From assembly GCA_910588045.1 (NCBI GenBank), contig CAJUPS010000011.1, forward strand, positions 1-62,621: a stretch of DNA of 62,621 nt, written 5' to 3'. Shown piece after piece: positions 40,837 to 48,990 of this stretch. A program made the position numbers and the translations under genes. Source of the DNA: an uncultured Oscillospiraceae bacterium. GTDB lineage: Bacteria; Bacillota; Clostridia; Oscillospirales; Oscillospiraceae. Within the stretch, counting starts at the first letter, position 1; the number at the start of each line of letters is the position of its first letter. The notes under the pieces are model-generated. The model saw nothing but the letters and a program-made list of their open reading frames with translations. It searched no databases and was not told the origin of the DNA.

Positions 40837-42294
40837 TTATGATAAGGTCAGCAGCTGGGTGTATTCCCGCATATCGGATAGGGTCTCGATCTTCCCGGCC
40901 AGCTCCACGATCTTCTCGCCCACGGATCGGGGCAGCTTGCCGAAGGCGTTGAACTGATCCCAGAATTTTTGCAGCAGGAACTCCCGGGAGGGGTAGTCGT
41001 GCATGGAGCCGCCGTAGTCCTGGATGTCCTCATATACGGCGCCGTCCTTCATTTCGACCACCACCTTCATCATGCTCTTACCCGCCTCGCAGTCGAACAC
41101 CTCCATGGAGGAGTTCTCCGCCAGCTCCACCAGGGAGGTGTCGGCCTGGATGGCGGGGGTCTGCACCAGCTCCACCTTCACCGCCCCGTGGAGCAGGGCG
41201 CAGCAGGCGGCAAACTGATAGGAGAACAGGGCGTTGGTGTGGTTGCGCCGGGAAAAGGGGTTGGCGTAGTAGTTGAAGCGCATATTGCTGGAGCGGAATA
41301 CCCGCACCCGCCGGATGTCCGCCAGGCGCAGTTCCCCCCGGTCGTCCAGGATCCTGGCGCGCACCCCGGCCCCGCACTTGGCGGCGGCGGTGGTGGGGAT
41401 GCCGCCGGGGCCCCGCTTGAAGCTCTCCTCGGTGTACCACACCTGGCCCAGCCCCTCAAACGCCTTCTCGTACAGGGCCGGGAGGGGACCGCCGTCCTTG
41501 ACCTGCATGGTCACCAGGGCCCAGTGGCCGAAGTAGGGGTCGGCGAACCCCTGCCAGCCGCCGCGGGCCAGCTCGCAGGCCATGATGCCCATCTGGGCGC
41601 TGGCGCCGTTGTGGTATTTGAACTCCTGGCAGTAGTCATAGTAGGAGTTGCCCGGGTCGGTGGCGTTGGTGGCCGCGTAGGTCAGCGCCACCTTGGTCCT
41701 GGCGGCGTCCAGCTTGTAGTAGCGGGAGGCCAGGGCCGCCGCCGCACTGGACACCATGAGCATATCGGTGGGCCAGCGCATGGGCAGGGTGAAGAGGATC
41801 CGGGCGGTGAGGTCCTCGGCGGCGACGTTGTTGGCGATGAACGCCTCGCCGCTGGTGGGGTACACGTCTGCCAGGGTCAGCCCCATGGGGATAAGGGTCT
41901 CGCCGCAGTGGGAGGCGATCCGGTCGCCCAGGACATGGAAGAACATGTTGCCGAAGTCGTTGGCCCGGGCGGTGATGCTGTTGAGCATGACGGCGCTGGG
42001 CATGGGCAGCCTGCCCGCGCGGGCAAAGAGGGGGGCCTCCTCGATGCCGCCCCAGCGGCGCAGCAGATCGGCCAAAAACTGATCCTCGGGGACAATGGCG
42101 CCGCCGAAGAGGCAGCCCGTCATGTCCAGCAGACGGTCCTTGAAAATGCGGATGTTGTCCGCACTGAGCTTGTCATAGGTGGTGCTGACCAGGTTTTCAC
42201 ACAGCAGGTCAATGCCCCTGGGGGGCGCGTAGGGCCCCTCCAGCTGGTTGGGGCAGGCGGCGTCGATGCCCACGGGGGGCGCGTATTCCGGCAT
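40837..42294 (-). CDS. MmgE/PrpD family protein, paralogue 1
   Basis: 485 residues; start ATG 42294 follows AAAGGATGG. PrpD-fold helical domain with MTGCLFGGAIVPEDQF near the N-terminus, ITARANDFGNMFFH, TYAATNATDPGNSYYDYCQEFKYHNGASAQMG and a C-terminal alpha/beta lid. The family includes 2-methylcitrate dehydratase, cis-aconitate decarboxylase and iminodisuccinate epimerase. It differs strongly from the second PrpD protein encoded directly upstream, so the two may form a heteromer or catalyse successive steps. Confidence 0.87.
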   Translation of the reverse strand: MPEYAPPVGIDAACPNQLEGPYAPPRGIDLLCENLVSTTYDKLSADNIRIFKDRLLDMTGCLFGGAIVPEDQFLADLLRRWGGIEEAPLFARAGRLPMPSAVMLNSITARANDFGNMFFHVLGDRIASHCGETLIPMGLTLADVYPTSGEAFIANNVAAEDLTARILFTLPMRWPTDMLMVSSAAAALASRYYKLDAARTKVALTYAATNATDPGNSYYDYCQEFKYHNGASAQMGIMACELARGGWQGFADPYFGHWALVTMQVKDGGPLPALYEKAFEGLGQVWYTEESFKRGPGGIPTTAAAKCGAGVRARILDDRGELRLADIRRVRVFRSSNMRFNYYANPFSRRNHTNALFSYQFAACCALLHGAVKVELVQTPAIQADTSLVELAENSSMEVFDCEAGKSMMKVVVEMKDGAVYEDIQDYGGSMHDYPSREFLLQKFWDQFNAFGKLPRSVGEKIVELAGKIETLSDMREYTQLLTLS

Positions 42295-42317
42295 GGGAAC
42301 CATCCTTTCTCTCATCT

Positions 42318-43715
42318 TTACAGGGACAGGCAGCGCATCAGCCCATCCAGGGAGGGCTGGTCCTCCAGGTGGAGGATCAGGTCAATGGCGCGCTCGATCT
42401 TGTCGTCGGGCAGGACGATGGCGGCGCAGGTGCGGAACTGGGTCTTCTGCTCCTCCTCGGTGAGGCGGTAGCCGTCCACGTTGCTGCCCCAGGAGAAGTC
42501 GGTCTCCTCCACGAAGGTCTGTCCCCGGGCGGTGACCTCCACCCGGGCGTACCAGGTGTTCATGTCCTTTTTCCGCTTCTCGGAGTATTCGGGGGCCACG
42601 TGCATGGTGACCTTGCGCATAAACGCCTGGACGGCGGGGTCGGTGAGGGCGGCCTTGTCCTGCCAGGCGGGGCCGGGCTTGTAGTTGTGGGCGGCCAGGG
42701 CGATGCAGTAGGGGCCGCTGAACTGGGCGTCCACCTGGTTGTTCACGGCGTACTGGTCGGGGTGGGCCACGAAGGCGCTGGTGTGGCAGTCCACGTGCTC
42801 GATCTCGCCGGGGGCGAAGCGGTGCTTCTCCAGGAGGCGGTAGAAGCAGTCGATGGAGCTGTGGAGGAAGCGGCAGCAGGGGTAGGGCTTATAGTGGTAG
42901 CTGGTGAAGAACCACTCCTCCCCCAGCTTGTCCAGCACCTTCTCCGCGCTCCACACCGGCTCGCGGCAGTAGATGGCGGGGAAGCCGAACTCGCTGTCCA
43001 GAGTGTCCGGGTTGCCGGTGTAGCCCAGTCCGGCGATCTCGGCGGCCTGTACCGCCCCCTGGGCCATCCAGGACACGGGCACGTACTTCACCATGGACTT
43101 GGGAATGGTGGACTCCCAGTCCCGGCACACGGGCAGGGAGCAGTAGTAGGCGGAGATCCCCAGGGCGTGGAGCAGCTGCTCCCGGCTGAGGCCCATCAGC
43201 AGGCCGCAGCCCACGGCCGCGCCGATGATGTGCTCGTTGCTGTTGCCGAAGATGTCGGGGGTCTTGCCGTACTTCATGATAGAAGCGGTCATGATGGACA
43301 GCAGCACCTTACTCAGCCGCCGGGCCAGCTCCTGGCCCACGGACAGGGCGGCAATGAACTCCTTGCCGGAGGCCCCCCGGGCCTCCGCCACCGCCAGGAT
43401 GGCGGGGATCACGATGGGCGGGATGTGGGGCAGGGCGTCCATGTCCAGGCCGTTGAGCAGCTCGGCGTTGGCGAAGGCGGCCACCGGGGCGGAGAACTTG
43501 CCGCCCACGCCAATCAGCGTGGACTCGGGCACACCGCCCATCTTTCTGGCCATCTCGATGCCGATCTTGCCCTTGTCCGAGGCCAGACCCCCCACGGCAA
43601 TGCCCAGCGAGTTGAGCAGGATACGCTTGGTCTCACCGGCGATCTCCGAAGGCAGGCGGTCGTAGTCCCTGTATTCCAGTGCGAAATCCACAAATGCGTC
43701 CGAAACTTTTTTCAT
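42318..43715 (-). CDS. MmgE/PrpD family protein, paralogue 2
   Basis: 465 residues. Canonical PrpD features: LLNSLGIAVGGLASDKG, GLDMDALPHIPPIVIPAILAVAEARGASGKEFIAAL, a KPYPCCRFLHSSID loop and LHLEDQPSLDGLM at the end. First gene of the operon, with AAAGGAG before the ATG and the promoter at 43815-43843. Catalysis on a tri- or dicarboxylate (dehydration, decarboxylation or epimerisation) is expected from the family; the precise substrate cannot be read from sequence. Confidence 0.9.
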   Translation of the reverse strand: MKKVSDAFVDFALEYRDYDRLPSEIAGETKRILLNSLGIAVGGLASDKGKIGIEMARKMGGVPESTLIGVGGKFSAPVAAFANAELLNGLDMDALPHIPPIVIPAILAVAEARGASGKEFIAALSVGQELARRLSKVLLSIMTASIMKYGKTPDIFGNSNEHIIGAAVGCGLLMGLSREQLLHALGISAYYCSLPVCRDWESTIPKSMVKYVPVSWMAQGAVQAAEIAGLGYTGNPDTLDSEFGFPAIYCREPVWSAEKVLDKLGEEWFFTSYHYKPYPCCRFLHSSIDCFYRLLEKHRFAPGEIEHVDCHTSAFVAHPDQYAVNNQVDAQFSGPYCIALAAHNYKPGPAWQDKAALTDPAVQAFMRKVTMHVAPEYSEKRKKDMNTWYARVEVTARGQTFVEETDFSWGSNVDGYRLTEEEQKTQFRTCAAIVLPDDKIERAIDLILHLEDQPSLDGLMRCLSL

Positions 43716-43814
43716 CTTAGCAACTCCTTTACTTGAGGTAGGCGGCTAGGCGCCATTTGATGGTCCGGTTTTTGGTGGTTTTGTGGTGTGGAAGGAGCAA
43801 AAGCACTGTCTTCA

Positions 43815-43843
43815 TTGTATCCTTTTCCTATAATAAAGTAAAG
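43815..43843 (-). promoter_or_regulatory. promoter of the PrpD-PrpD-FAD operon
   Basis: TTTACT at 43843-43838, 17-base spacer, TACAAT at 43820-43815 on the minus strand. Confidence 0.65.
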
Positions 43844-43863
43844 CAACATTATTCTGCGGCACT

Positions 43864-43908
43864 GTAACACAACTGTGACGGCGGCGGCGTAATGATTGTG
43901 TTACGCCG
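43864..43908. promoter_or_regulatory. nested inverted repeats, candidate LysR operator
   Basis: GTAACACAA (43864-43872) is complementary to TTGTGTTAC (43896-43904), and CGGCGTAA (43885-43892) to TTACGCCG (43901-43908). They share bases, so only one pairing can form at once as DNA cruciform, but as protein sites they fit an LysR tetramer upstream of the PrpD promoter and of the divergent transporter gene. Confidence 0.6.
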
Positions 43909-44040
43909 TTGTCGAATTTTGTTGCTTTTACTTTTGGGAATTTTGTGCAAAAATAGGGGTAGTTTTGGCATGGTTTTGGTGTGGAAAGCAAAAACCCATC
44001 GGTACAGGAAACGTTGAGAATCAGAAAGAGAGGCAACATC

Positions 44041-45531
44041 ATGTCTGAATTGGCAAAAACGAAAAAACCCCGCAGTCTCTACCCGATGTGGACGGTCATT
44101 GCACTGTTCATGATGTTCGGCTTTGGCCTGCTGTTCCCCAACGGCTGGGCCATGGTCACCCCGCTGGGCGCCAAGATCCTCGGCGTCTTCGTGGGCGCGC
44201 TGCTCATGACCATCTTTACCAACCAGACCTTCTGGCCCGCCCTCATGGCGCTGTTTGCCATGGTCTTCCACGGGTATCTCACCTCTGGGGCCGCCATGAC
44301 CGGCTGGCTGGGCAGCAACACGGTGGTACAGTTCATCTTCCTGATGGCCCTGTGCGGGGCGCTGAGCGATTCCGGGGCCCCCGTGGTCATTGCCCGTCAC
44401 ATGATTAACTCCAGGATTGCCAAGGGGCGGCCGCTGGTCTTCATCTTTATTTACTTCATGGCCGTGGTGGTGGTGGGCGCGCTGCTGTCCACCGGGACCG
44501 CCACCATCCTGCTCATGTTCCCCATCTGGGACGGCATCCGGCAGGCCGCGGGCTACAAGAAGGAGGACCCCCTGTGCAAGCTGATGCTGCTGGGCACCTA
44601 CCTGGGCGCCATCGGGGCCTACATTCTCCCCTTCAAGGGGGTCCATCTGGCAACCATCTCCATTGTGCAGGGAATCATGGAGAACTATGGCCTGACCTTT
44701 GACGGCGGCGCCTACTTTATTTCCACCACCGCCGTCACCATCGGCCTGTTTGTGGTCTACACCTTATTTATCGGCTTCGTGTTCCGCTGCGACCTCAAGC
44801 CGCTCCAGTCCTTCGACGTGTCCAGCATGGAGGGCATGGACAAGGACAGCATGAAGTTCGACCGCCGTCAGCTCGTCCTGCTGGGGGCGCTGGGCGTGGG
44901 CATTCTGTACATCCTGTCCTCCTTCTTCGTCCCCAAGACCGCCTCCTGGTATCCCGTGTATAACGGCCTGGGCTCTACCTGGGTGTGGATTGCCATTGTG
45001 GCGGTGCTGTGCCTGATCCATGTGGACGGCAAGCCCTTCCTGGACGGCCCCGGCGTACTGAAAAACCACACCATGTGGACCATCGTCTGCCTGATTGGCG
45101 CGTTCTCCCTGCTGGGCGGCGCGATTTCCTCCGACGACCTGGGCATCAAGGCGTGGATCGGGAGCCTGCTGGAGCCCATGCTGGGGGAGGCGTCCTGGCC
45201 CATTTTGGTCATCACCGCGGTGGTCATCGCCACGGTCACCACCAACTTCATGAACGGTATGCCCGTCAGTTTTGCGCTGAGTACCGTCATGATGCCCTTT
45301 GCCTGCAATCTCCAACTCAGCTCCGGCATCAACGGCACTGTGCTGGGCGCGGCCATCATCTTCTGCGGCCAGATCGCGTTCATGACCTACGGCGCCATGG
45401 TGTATGCCGCCCTGCTGCTGGACCGCGAGGAGATCGACCAGAAATTCATCTGGACCCGGGGTTCCATCACGGTGGGAATTTACATTGTGGTGGCCAGTAT
45501 CCTCTTTACCCTGTTCGGCTACATTTTGTGA
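44041..45531 (+). CDS. SLC13/DASS-type carboxylate transporter
   Basis: 496 residues, about twelve hydrophobic helices. Start ATG 44041 follows GAGAGGCAACATC. A twofold repeat with re-entrant loops fits the DASS / arsenite-permease-like superfamily: GALLSTGTATILLMFPIWDGI in the first half and ATVTTNFMNGMPVSFALSTVMMP in the second. Such proteins carry di- and tricarboxylates or related anions, usually with sodium. It is divergent from the PrpD-FAD operon and convergent with the LysR gene, so it probably imports that pathway's substrate. Confidence 0.88.
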   Translation: MSELAKTKKPRSLYPMWTVIALFMMFGFGLLFPNGWAMVTPLGAKILGVFVGALLMTIFTNQTFWPALMALFAMVFHGYLTSGAAMTGWLGSNTVVQFIFLMALCGALSDSGAPVVIARHMINSRIAKGRPLVFIFIYFMAVVVVGALLSTGTATILLMFPIWDGIRQAAGYKKEDPLCKLMLLGTYLGAIGAYILPFKGVHLATISIVQGIMENYGLTFDGGAYFISTTAVTIGLFVVYTLFIGFVFRCDLKPLQSFDVSSMEGMDKDSMKFDRRQLVLLGALGVGILYILSSFFVPKTASWYPVYNGLGSTWVWIAIVAVLCLIHVDGKPFLDGPGVLKNHTMWTIVCLIGAFSLLGGAISSDDLGIKAWIGSLLEPMLGEASWPILVITAVVIATVTTNFMNGMPVSFALSTVMMPFACNLQLSSGINGTVLGAAIIFCGQIAFMTYGAMVYAALLLDREEIDQKFIWTRGSITVGIYIVVASILFTLFGYIL

Positions 45532-45556
45532 CCCCTGATTGCTGTTTATAGAAAAT

Positions 45557-45593
45557 GCCCCCGACCGCGTATCGCGGCCGGGGGCGGCTTTGT
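45557..45593. terminator. bidirectional terminator between transporter and LysR genes
   Basis: 13-bp GC-rich stem with one mismatch (45557-45569 with 45573-45585) followed by GGCTTTGTTT on the + strand. Confidence 0.75.
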
Positions 45594-45607
45594 TTCCCGG
45601 ACTGGGT

Positions 45608-46492
45608 TCAGTGGGTGGTGCGCCATCTTTCGGCAAAGGACAGCATATCCCTGACGCTTTCCCGCTCCTCCGCCTTCCGGTTCCAGATCAGGCTGATCGT
45701 GAACCGGACCGGGGGATTAAAGGGAATGCCCACCACCTGTTCCCCGTCATCAATGCTGCCATGGAGCTGGATCGCCGCCGCGATTCCCTCGGCTACCACC
45801 CGGTGCATCGTGTTCAGCTGCCCCATCCGCAGCACCACATTGGGGGTGCGTCCGATCTGCCGGAAGCGCTTCATAATCTCCCTTTCCCGCTGCATCCCCT
45901 CTGAGAGGTACACCAACGGTTCGTCCTGGATGTCGCTGATCGTCACCCTGCCCCGCCCGGAGAGAGGGTGGTCCGCAGCCACGCAGAAAACAAGCTCCGT
46001 CTGGGTCAGCTCCATGCTGCCCACACAGTCCAACAATCCCTCCGTATGGGTGGTGAAAGAGGCGTCCATGCTGCCGTCCTCCAGCATCAGGCGGGCTTGG
46101 CTATGGGAGTGCTCCATGGTGATAATACGGGCATGGGGATACGCCGCCTGAAAATCCCGGTAAAACTTGGGAAATATGGCGATCCCGGTAAGGGGCGTCA
46201 GCCCCAGGCGGATGTCCCGATCCCGGTTGCGCTCCTTCATCTGGGAAAACTGGGCGTCAAGAACGTCAATGCGGTTTTGTATATCGTTGCACGCCTCATA
46301 AAAGGCGCAGCCCGCTTCCGTGAGGGCTAATCCCGTGTTGGAGCGCCGGAACAGGGCGATCCCAAATTCCTTTTCCAAGTCCCGCATAGCCCGGGAGACG
46401 GCGGGGCGGGAGACGTACAGCTCGTCCGCCGCATTTGTGATATTTCCAGCCTGAGCCACCGCGCGGAAGTATTGAATTTGCAGCAATGTCAT
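45608..46492 (-). CDS. LysR family transcriptional regulator
   Basis: 294 residues, standard length. N-terminal winged helix LQIQYFRAVAQAGNITNAADELYVSRPAVSRAMRDLEKEFGIALF is a textbook LysR HTH; residues 90-290 are the periplasmic-binding-like effector domain. Likely regulator of the neighbouring DASS transporter and PrpD operon, whose divergent promoter has nested inverted repeats. Oddly its ATG overlaps the stop of the phosphoesterase gene by four bases, so it seems to be translated from the unrelated upstream operon. Confidence 0.95.
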   Translation of the reverse strand: MTLLQIQYFRAVAQAGNITNAADELYVSRPAVSRAMRDLEKEFGIALFRRSNTGLALTEAGCAFYEACNDIQNRIDVLDAQFSQMKERNRDRDIRLGLTPLTGIAIFPKFYRDFQAAYPHARIITMEHSHSQARLMLEDGSMDASFTTHTEGLLDCVGSMELTQTELVFCVAADHPLSGRGRVTISDIQDEPLVYLSEGMQREREIMKRFRQIGRTPNVVLRMGQLNTMHRVVAEGIAAAIQLHGSIDDGEQVVGIPFNPPVRFTISLIWNRKAEERESVRDMLSFAERWRTTH

Positions 46493-47208
46493 GTGCTGTA
46501 CCCCCTCCTCGACTCCACATAAAATTCCTCCCCGGTTTCCAGGCAGTAGACCCCCAGGCGGCAGCCGTACACGCAGCCGCAGTCGATGGCGATGTGGTGG
46601 TTGCGATGCAGGATTTGTCCAGCCCTCTCCGAGTCAATGAAAAAGGTGGGCATATGGCCCGTGATGGTGAACCGGTCCGAGAAGTAGGGGCGGCTGTAGT
46701 CCGCCCGGTTGAACAGCATCTCCTCCGGCCCGTAGCTCTCCAGGGGCTTTCCCGGCCGGAAGGGCTCCAGCCCGGCGTGGACCAGCAGATAGTCCCGTCC
46801 TCCGGCGGAGACCTCCTCGTACAGCGGCAGCTCCGCCAGAAAGGAGGCCGCCCGCTGCAGGAAATCGTCCCCCCTCTGTTTCAGCTGCCGTAGCGTCCGG
46901 TCGCCGCCGTCATGCATCCATTGGGTACAGCTCTCGATGTCGTCCGCCGTCAGACTTCCCAGAGGGGTTTTCGTTCCCTTCCTGCACGCCTTCCCCAGCA
47001 CCCGCAGGCCCATGTACTCGTGGTTTCCCGCCAGGACTTGCACGTTGTCCCGGGCCATGACGTCCTCCAGGACGGAGGACACGTCCGGGCCCCGGTCCAC
47101 GATGTCGCCAATGATATACAGCCTGTCCGCATCGGAAAAGGCGATCTTCTCCAGGGCCTCCTGGTACTCCCTCCAGCAGCCGTGGATGTCGCTCATGGCG
47201 TAGGTCAT
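46489..47208 (-). CDS. PPP-type metallophosphoesterase (Ser/Thr phosphatase / ApaH-like)
   Basis: 239 residues. All PPP-family metal motifs are visible: YAMSDIHGC (DxH), IIGDIVDRGPD (GDxxDRG), LAGNHEYM (GNHE) and, late, HAGLEP and TGHMPT. Enzymes of this size dephosphorylate proteins or hydrolyse dinucleoside polyphosphates. Its start overlaps the stop of the AT-rich unknown gene by four bases, and its stop overlaps the LysR start by four, so translation is coupled on both sides. Confidence 0.92.
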   Translation of the reverse strand: MTYAMSDIHGCWREYQEALEKIAFSDADRLYIIGDIVDRGPDVSSVLEDVMARDNVQVLAGNHEYMGLRVLGKACRKGTKTPLGSLTADDIESCTQWMHDGGDRTLRQLKQRGDDFLQRAASFLAELPLYEEVSAGGRDYLLVHAGLEPFRPGKPLESYGPEEMLFNRADYSRPYFSDRFTITGHMPTFFIDSERAGQILHRNHHIAIDCGCVYGCRLGVYCLETGEEFYVESRRGYST

Positions 47209-48251
47209 GGGGTTGCTTTGGCCGCTCCGGTTTCACCTTCTTCGGCGGCCAGTACCTTTTTCACCGCCAGAGCAATGCGTATGCCCCGTGCCGCAATCCA
47301 CGCAGAGGCGTTGGTGAAAAACTGATCGAAATCGGCCTTTTGGGGCATCACACTGTTTGCAAAATGACCCTTCCACAGTTCTTTGGGAGGGCCATAGTGC
47401 CCGTCTGTTTGATTGACAAAATCCTGGAGGAAATTTCGTTCTACGAAGTTGTCCCAGCCGGATTGTCCTTCTCCAAAATTTTTCAGCCAATCGCGACATA
47501 ATCCTGCGTCTTCTTTGAACAACCACTCCAGCGTATACTTCAAGTTATGTCCTTGGCAATAGTCGTAATAGATGCATAGAAGTGCCAAGTCCCAATAATC
47601 TTTGGAGTTACTATTATATCCTCTTGGGTTATTGAGCCTGTTAGGTATGGGGCAGAAATTCCCAACTGTATGATACAGACGGAAAAATTCCTTGGCTGCC
47701 GGTGGTATAATCTTAGAAAAATATTCATAATTCTCTAAAATACATACTTCCCAATTTGCATCAGCAAGATTGCGGGTTCCCCATACATTTCCTACTTTGA
47801 CCAGGAATCCTGCCACTCTATCTTCCTCATGTCCATAGGTTCTGAGAAATTCGTGCACTGTAGTGTTATAGGAATTCATTGTATCGCCGTGCAGCGTAAA
47901 TTCTCTGCATTGTAGCTGATAGTACCCCTGTTTATATTGCTCAATCTTTGGTGAGTCGTATCCAAATACCATCTGATAAATCACCGTGCTGCGCAGGGCC
48001 GCGTCGCAATCAACCCCTTTGCTTCCGGAAATCTTGTAGCAGCACAGCTTTTCCCAGGAATCCAGATCGGCCCACGCATCTTTTTTGAAAAGCGCACCCA
48101 TATCGGCTTTGGTCTTGTCCAGGTAGGCTCTATGATAGGGGTTACCGTCTTCCTCTCCGTTCTTCACATCGAACTGTGCCAGCTTATCCACGCGCTTGCT
48201 CCGCAGTGTTTCCTTAATATCCGCTATTTTTTCCTCCAATGTTCTCTGCAT
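47205..48251 (-). CDS. hypothetical protein, DUF6994-like, AT-rich
   Basis: 348 residues; ATG 48251 has AGGAGG nine bases upstream. Rich in Tyr, Trp and Asn, without membrane helices. Motif-like parts are WEKLCCYKISGSKGVDCDAALRSTVIYQMVFGY near residue 70 and NFCPIPNRLNNPRGYNSNSKDYWDLALLCIYYDY near 190, which remind me of DUF6994 proteins (uncertain). Base composition around 47550-47950 is visibly more AT-rich than all neighbours, suggesting transfer. It overlaps the previous unknown gene by 38 bases and the phosphatase by four. Confidence 0.75.
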   Translation of the reverse strand: MQRTLEEKIADIKETLRSKRVDKLAQFDVKNGEEDGNPYHRAYLDKTKADMGALFKKDAWADLDSWEKLCCYKISGSKGVDCDAALRSTVIYQMVFGYDSPKIEQYKQGYYQLQCREFTLHGDTMNSYNTTVHEFLRTYGHEEDRVAGFLVKVGNVWGTRNLADANWEVCILENYEYFSKIIPPAAKEFFRLYHTVGNFCPIPNRLNNPRGYNSNSKDYWDLALLCIYYDYCQGHNLKYTLEWLFKEDAGLCRDWLKNFGEGQSGWDNFVERNFLQDFVNQTDGHYGPPKELWKGHFANSVMPQKADFDQFFTNASAWIAARGIRIALAVKKVLAAEEGETGAAKATP

Positions 48252-48885
48252 TATGTCGATCCTCCTCACTCAATCTTTTGCGCTTATACTGGCCCGCCGC
48301 CTCCGGGCCGAAGAGCTCGGGAAAGTCGTGGAGCATCACCAGCTCCAGCGCCCGAACCAGCTCGTTCTGAAAAATCCGCTCCTCTGAAAATTGATTGTTC
48401 AGTGCCTCGTTTTCCGCCTGCACCGCCTCAAAATACGCCCTCCGCTCCAGGACATCCCGCGCCGTCGGCTGAAACGCAAAGTGGGGAATAAATGCCCCGG
48501 GAGGAGCCTGCTCCACACCTCGCTCGACCTCCAAAAACATCTCAGGGTGGCCCTCCAGGGCGTCGAACACTACATCGAAGTATTTCAGCGCCGGGTCAAT
48601 CTCCAGCCAGCGGTCGCAGACGCCGGGCGTCTCGTAGCGCTTGACGAAGTAGCGCACCTCCTTCACAATCCGCTCCAGCCTCCGGCGGATCTCTGTCTCC
48701 CCCAGGAAGCTGCGCTGAACCGCCGCCTCTGCCTTGGACAGCTCGCCCTCGAAGTAATCCCAACCGTCCTCCTCTGTGCCCGGGATGTAGTTGTAATGGG
48801 CAGAGCGCTCCATCTGCCACAGGATGCCGTTGAGCACCCCATAGATTTCCCGGACCCGCTCCCGCTGCGTGCTGCATTCTACCAC
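48214..48885 (-). CDS. hypothetical protein
   Basis: 223 residues from GTG 48885, chosen for AAAGGAGG eight bases upstream; a TTG at 48942 lacks one. Mostly helical and charged, with the segment RRLERIVKEVRYFVKRYETPGVCDRWLEIDPALKYFDVVFDALEGHPEMF in the middle. No domain recognised. Lies between a WYL regulator and the AT-rich gene whose start it overlaps by 38 bases. Confidence 0.7.
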   Translation of the reverse strand: MVECSTQRERVREIYGVLNGILWQMERSAHYNYIPGTEEDGWDYFEGELSKAEAAVQRSFLGETEIRRRLERIVKEVRYFVKRYETPGVCDRWLEIDPALKYFDVVFDALEGHPEMFLEVERGVEQAPPGAFIPHFAFQPTARDVLERRAYFEAVQAENEALNNQFSEERIFQNELVRALELVMLHDFPELFGPEAAGQYKRKRLSEEDRHNAENIGGKNSGY

Positions 48886-48990
48886 TTGATACTCCTCCTT
48901 TTGTCCATCTCCGTTGTCTCGGCTGCCATATTCTGTTGTCAAGGTTCATAACAGCGATAGTATAGCAGACGGATAGTCGGATTTTTCCAA

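Larger units (their letters stand above)
43777..43993. repeat. direct repeats flanking the divergent PrpD/transporter promoter region
   Basis: GGTTTTGTGGTGTGGAAGGA-type sequence at 43777-43802 recurs as GGTTTTGGTGTGGAAAGC at 43972-43993 in direct orientation, about 195 bases apart. They may bind a regulator at both promoters or be the scar of a rearrangement. Confidence 0.45.
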
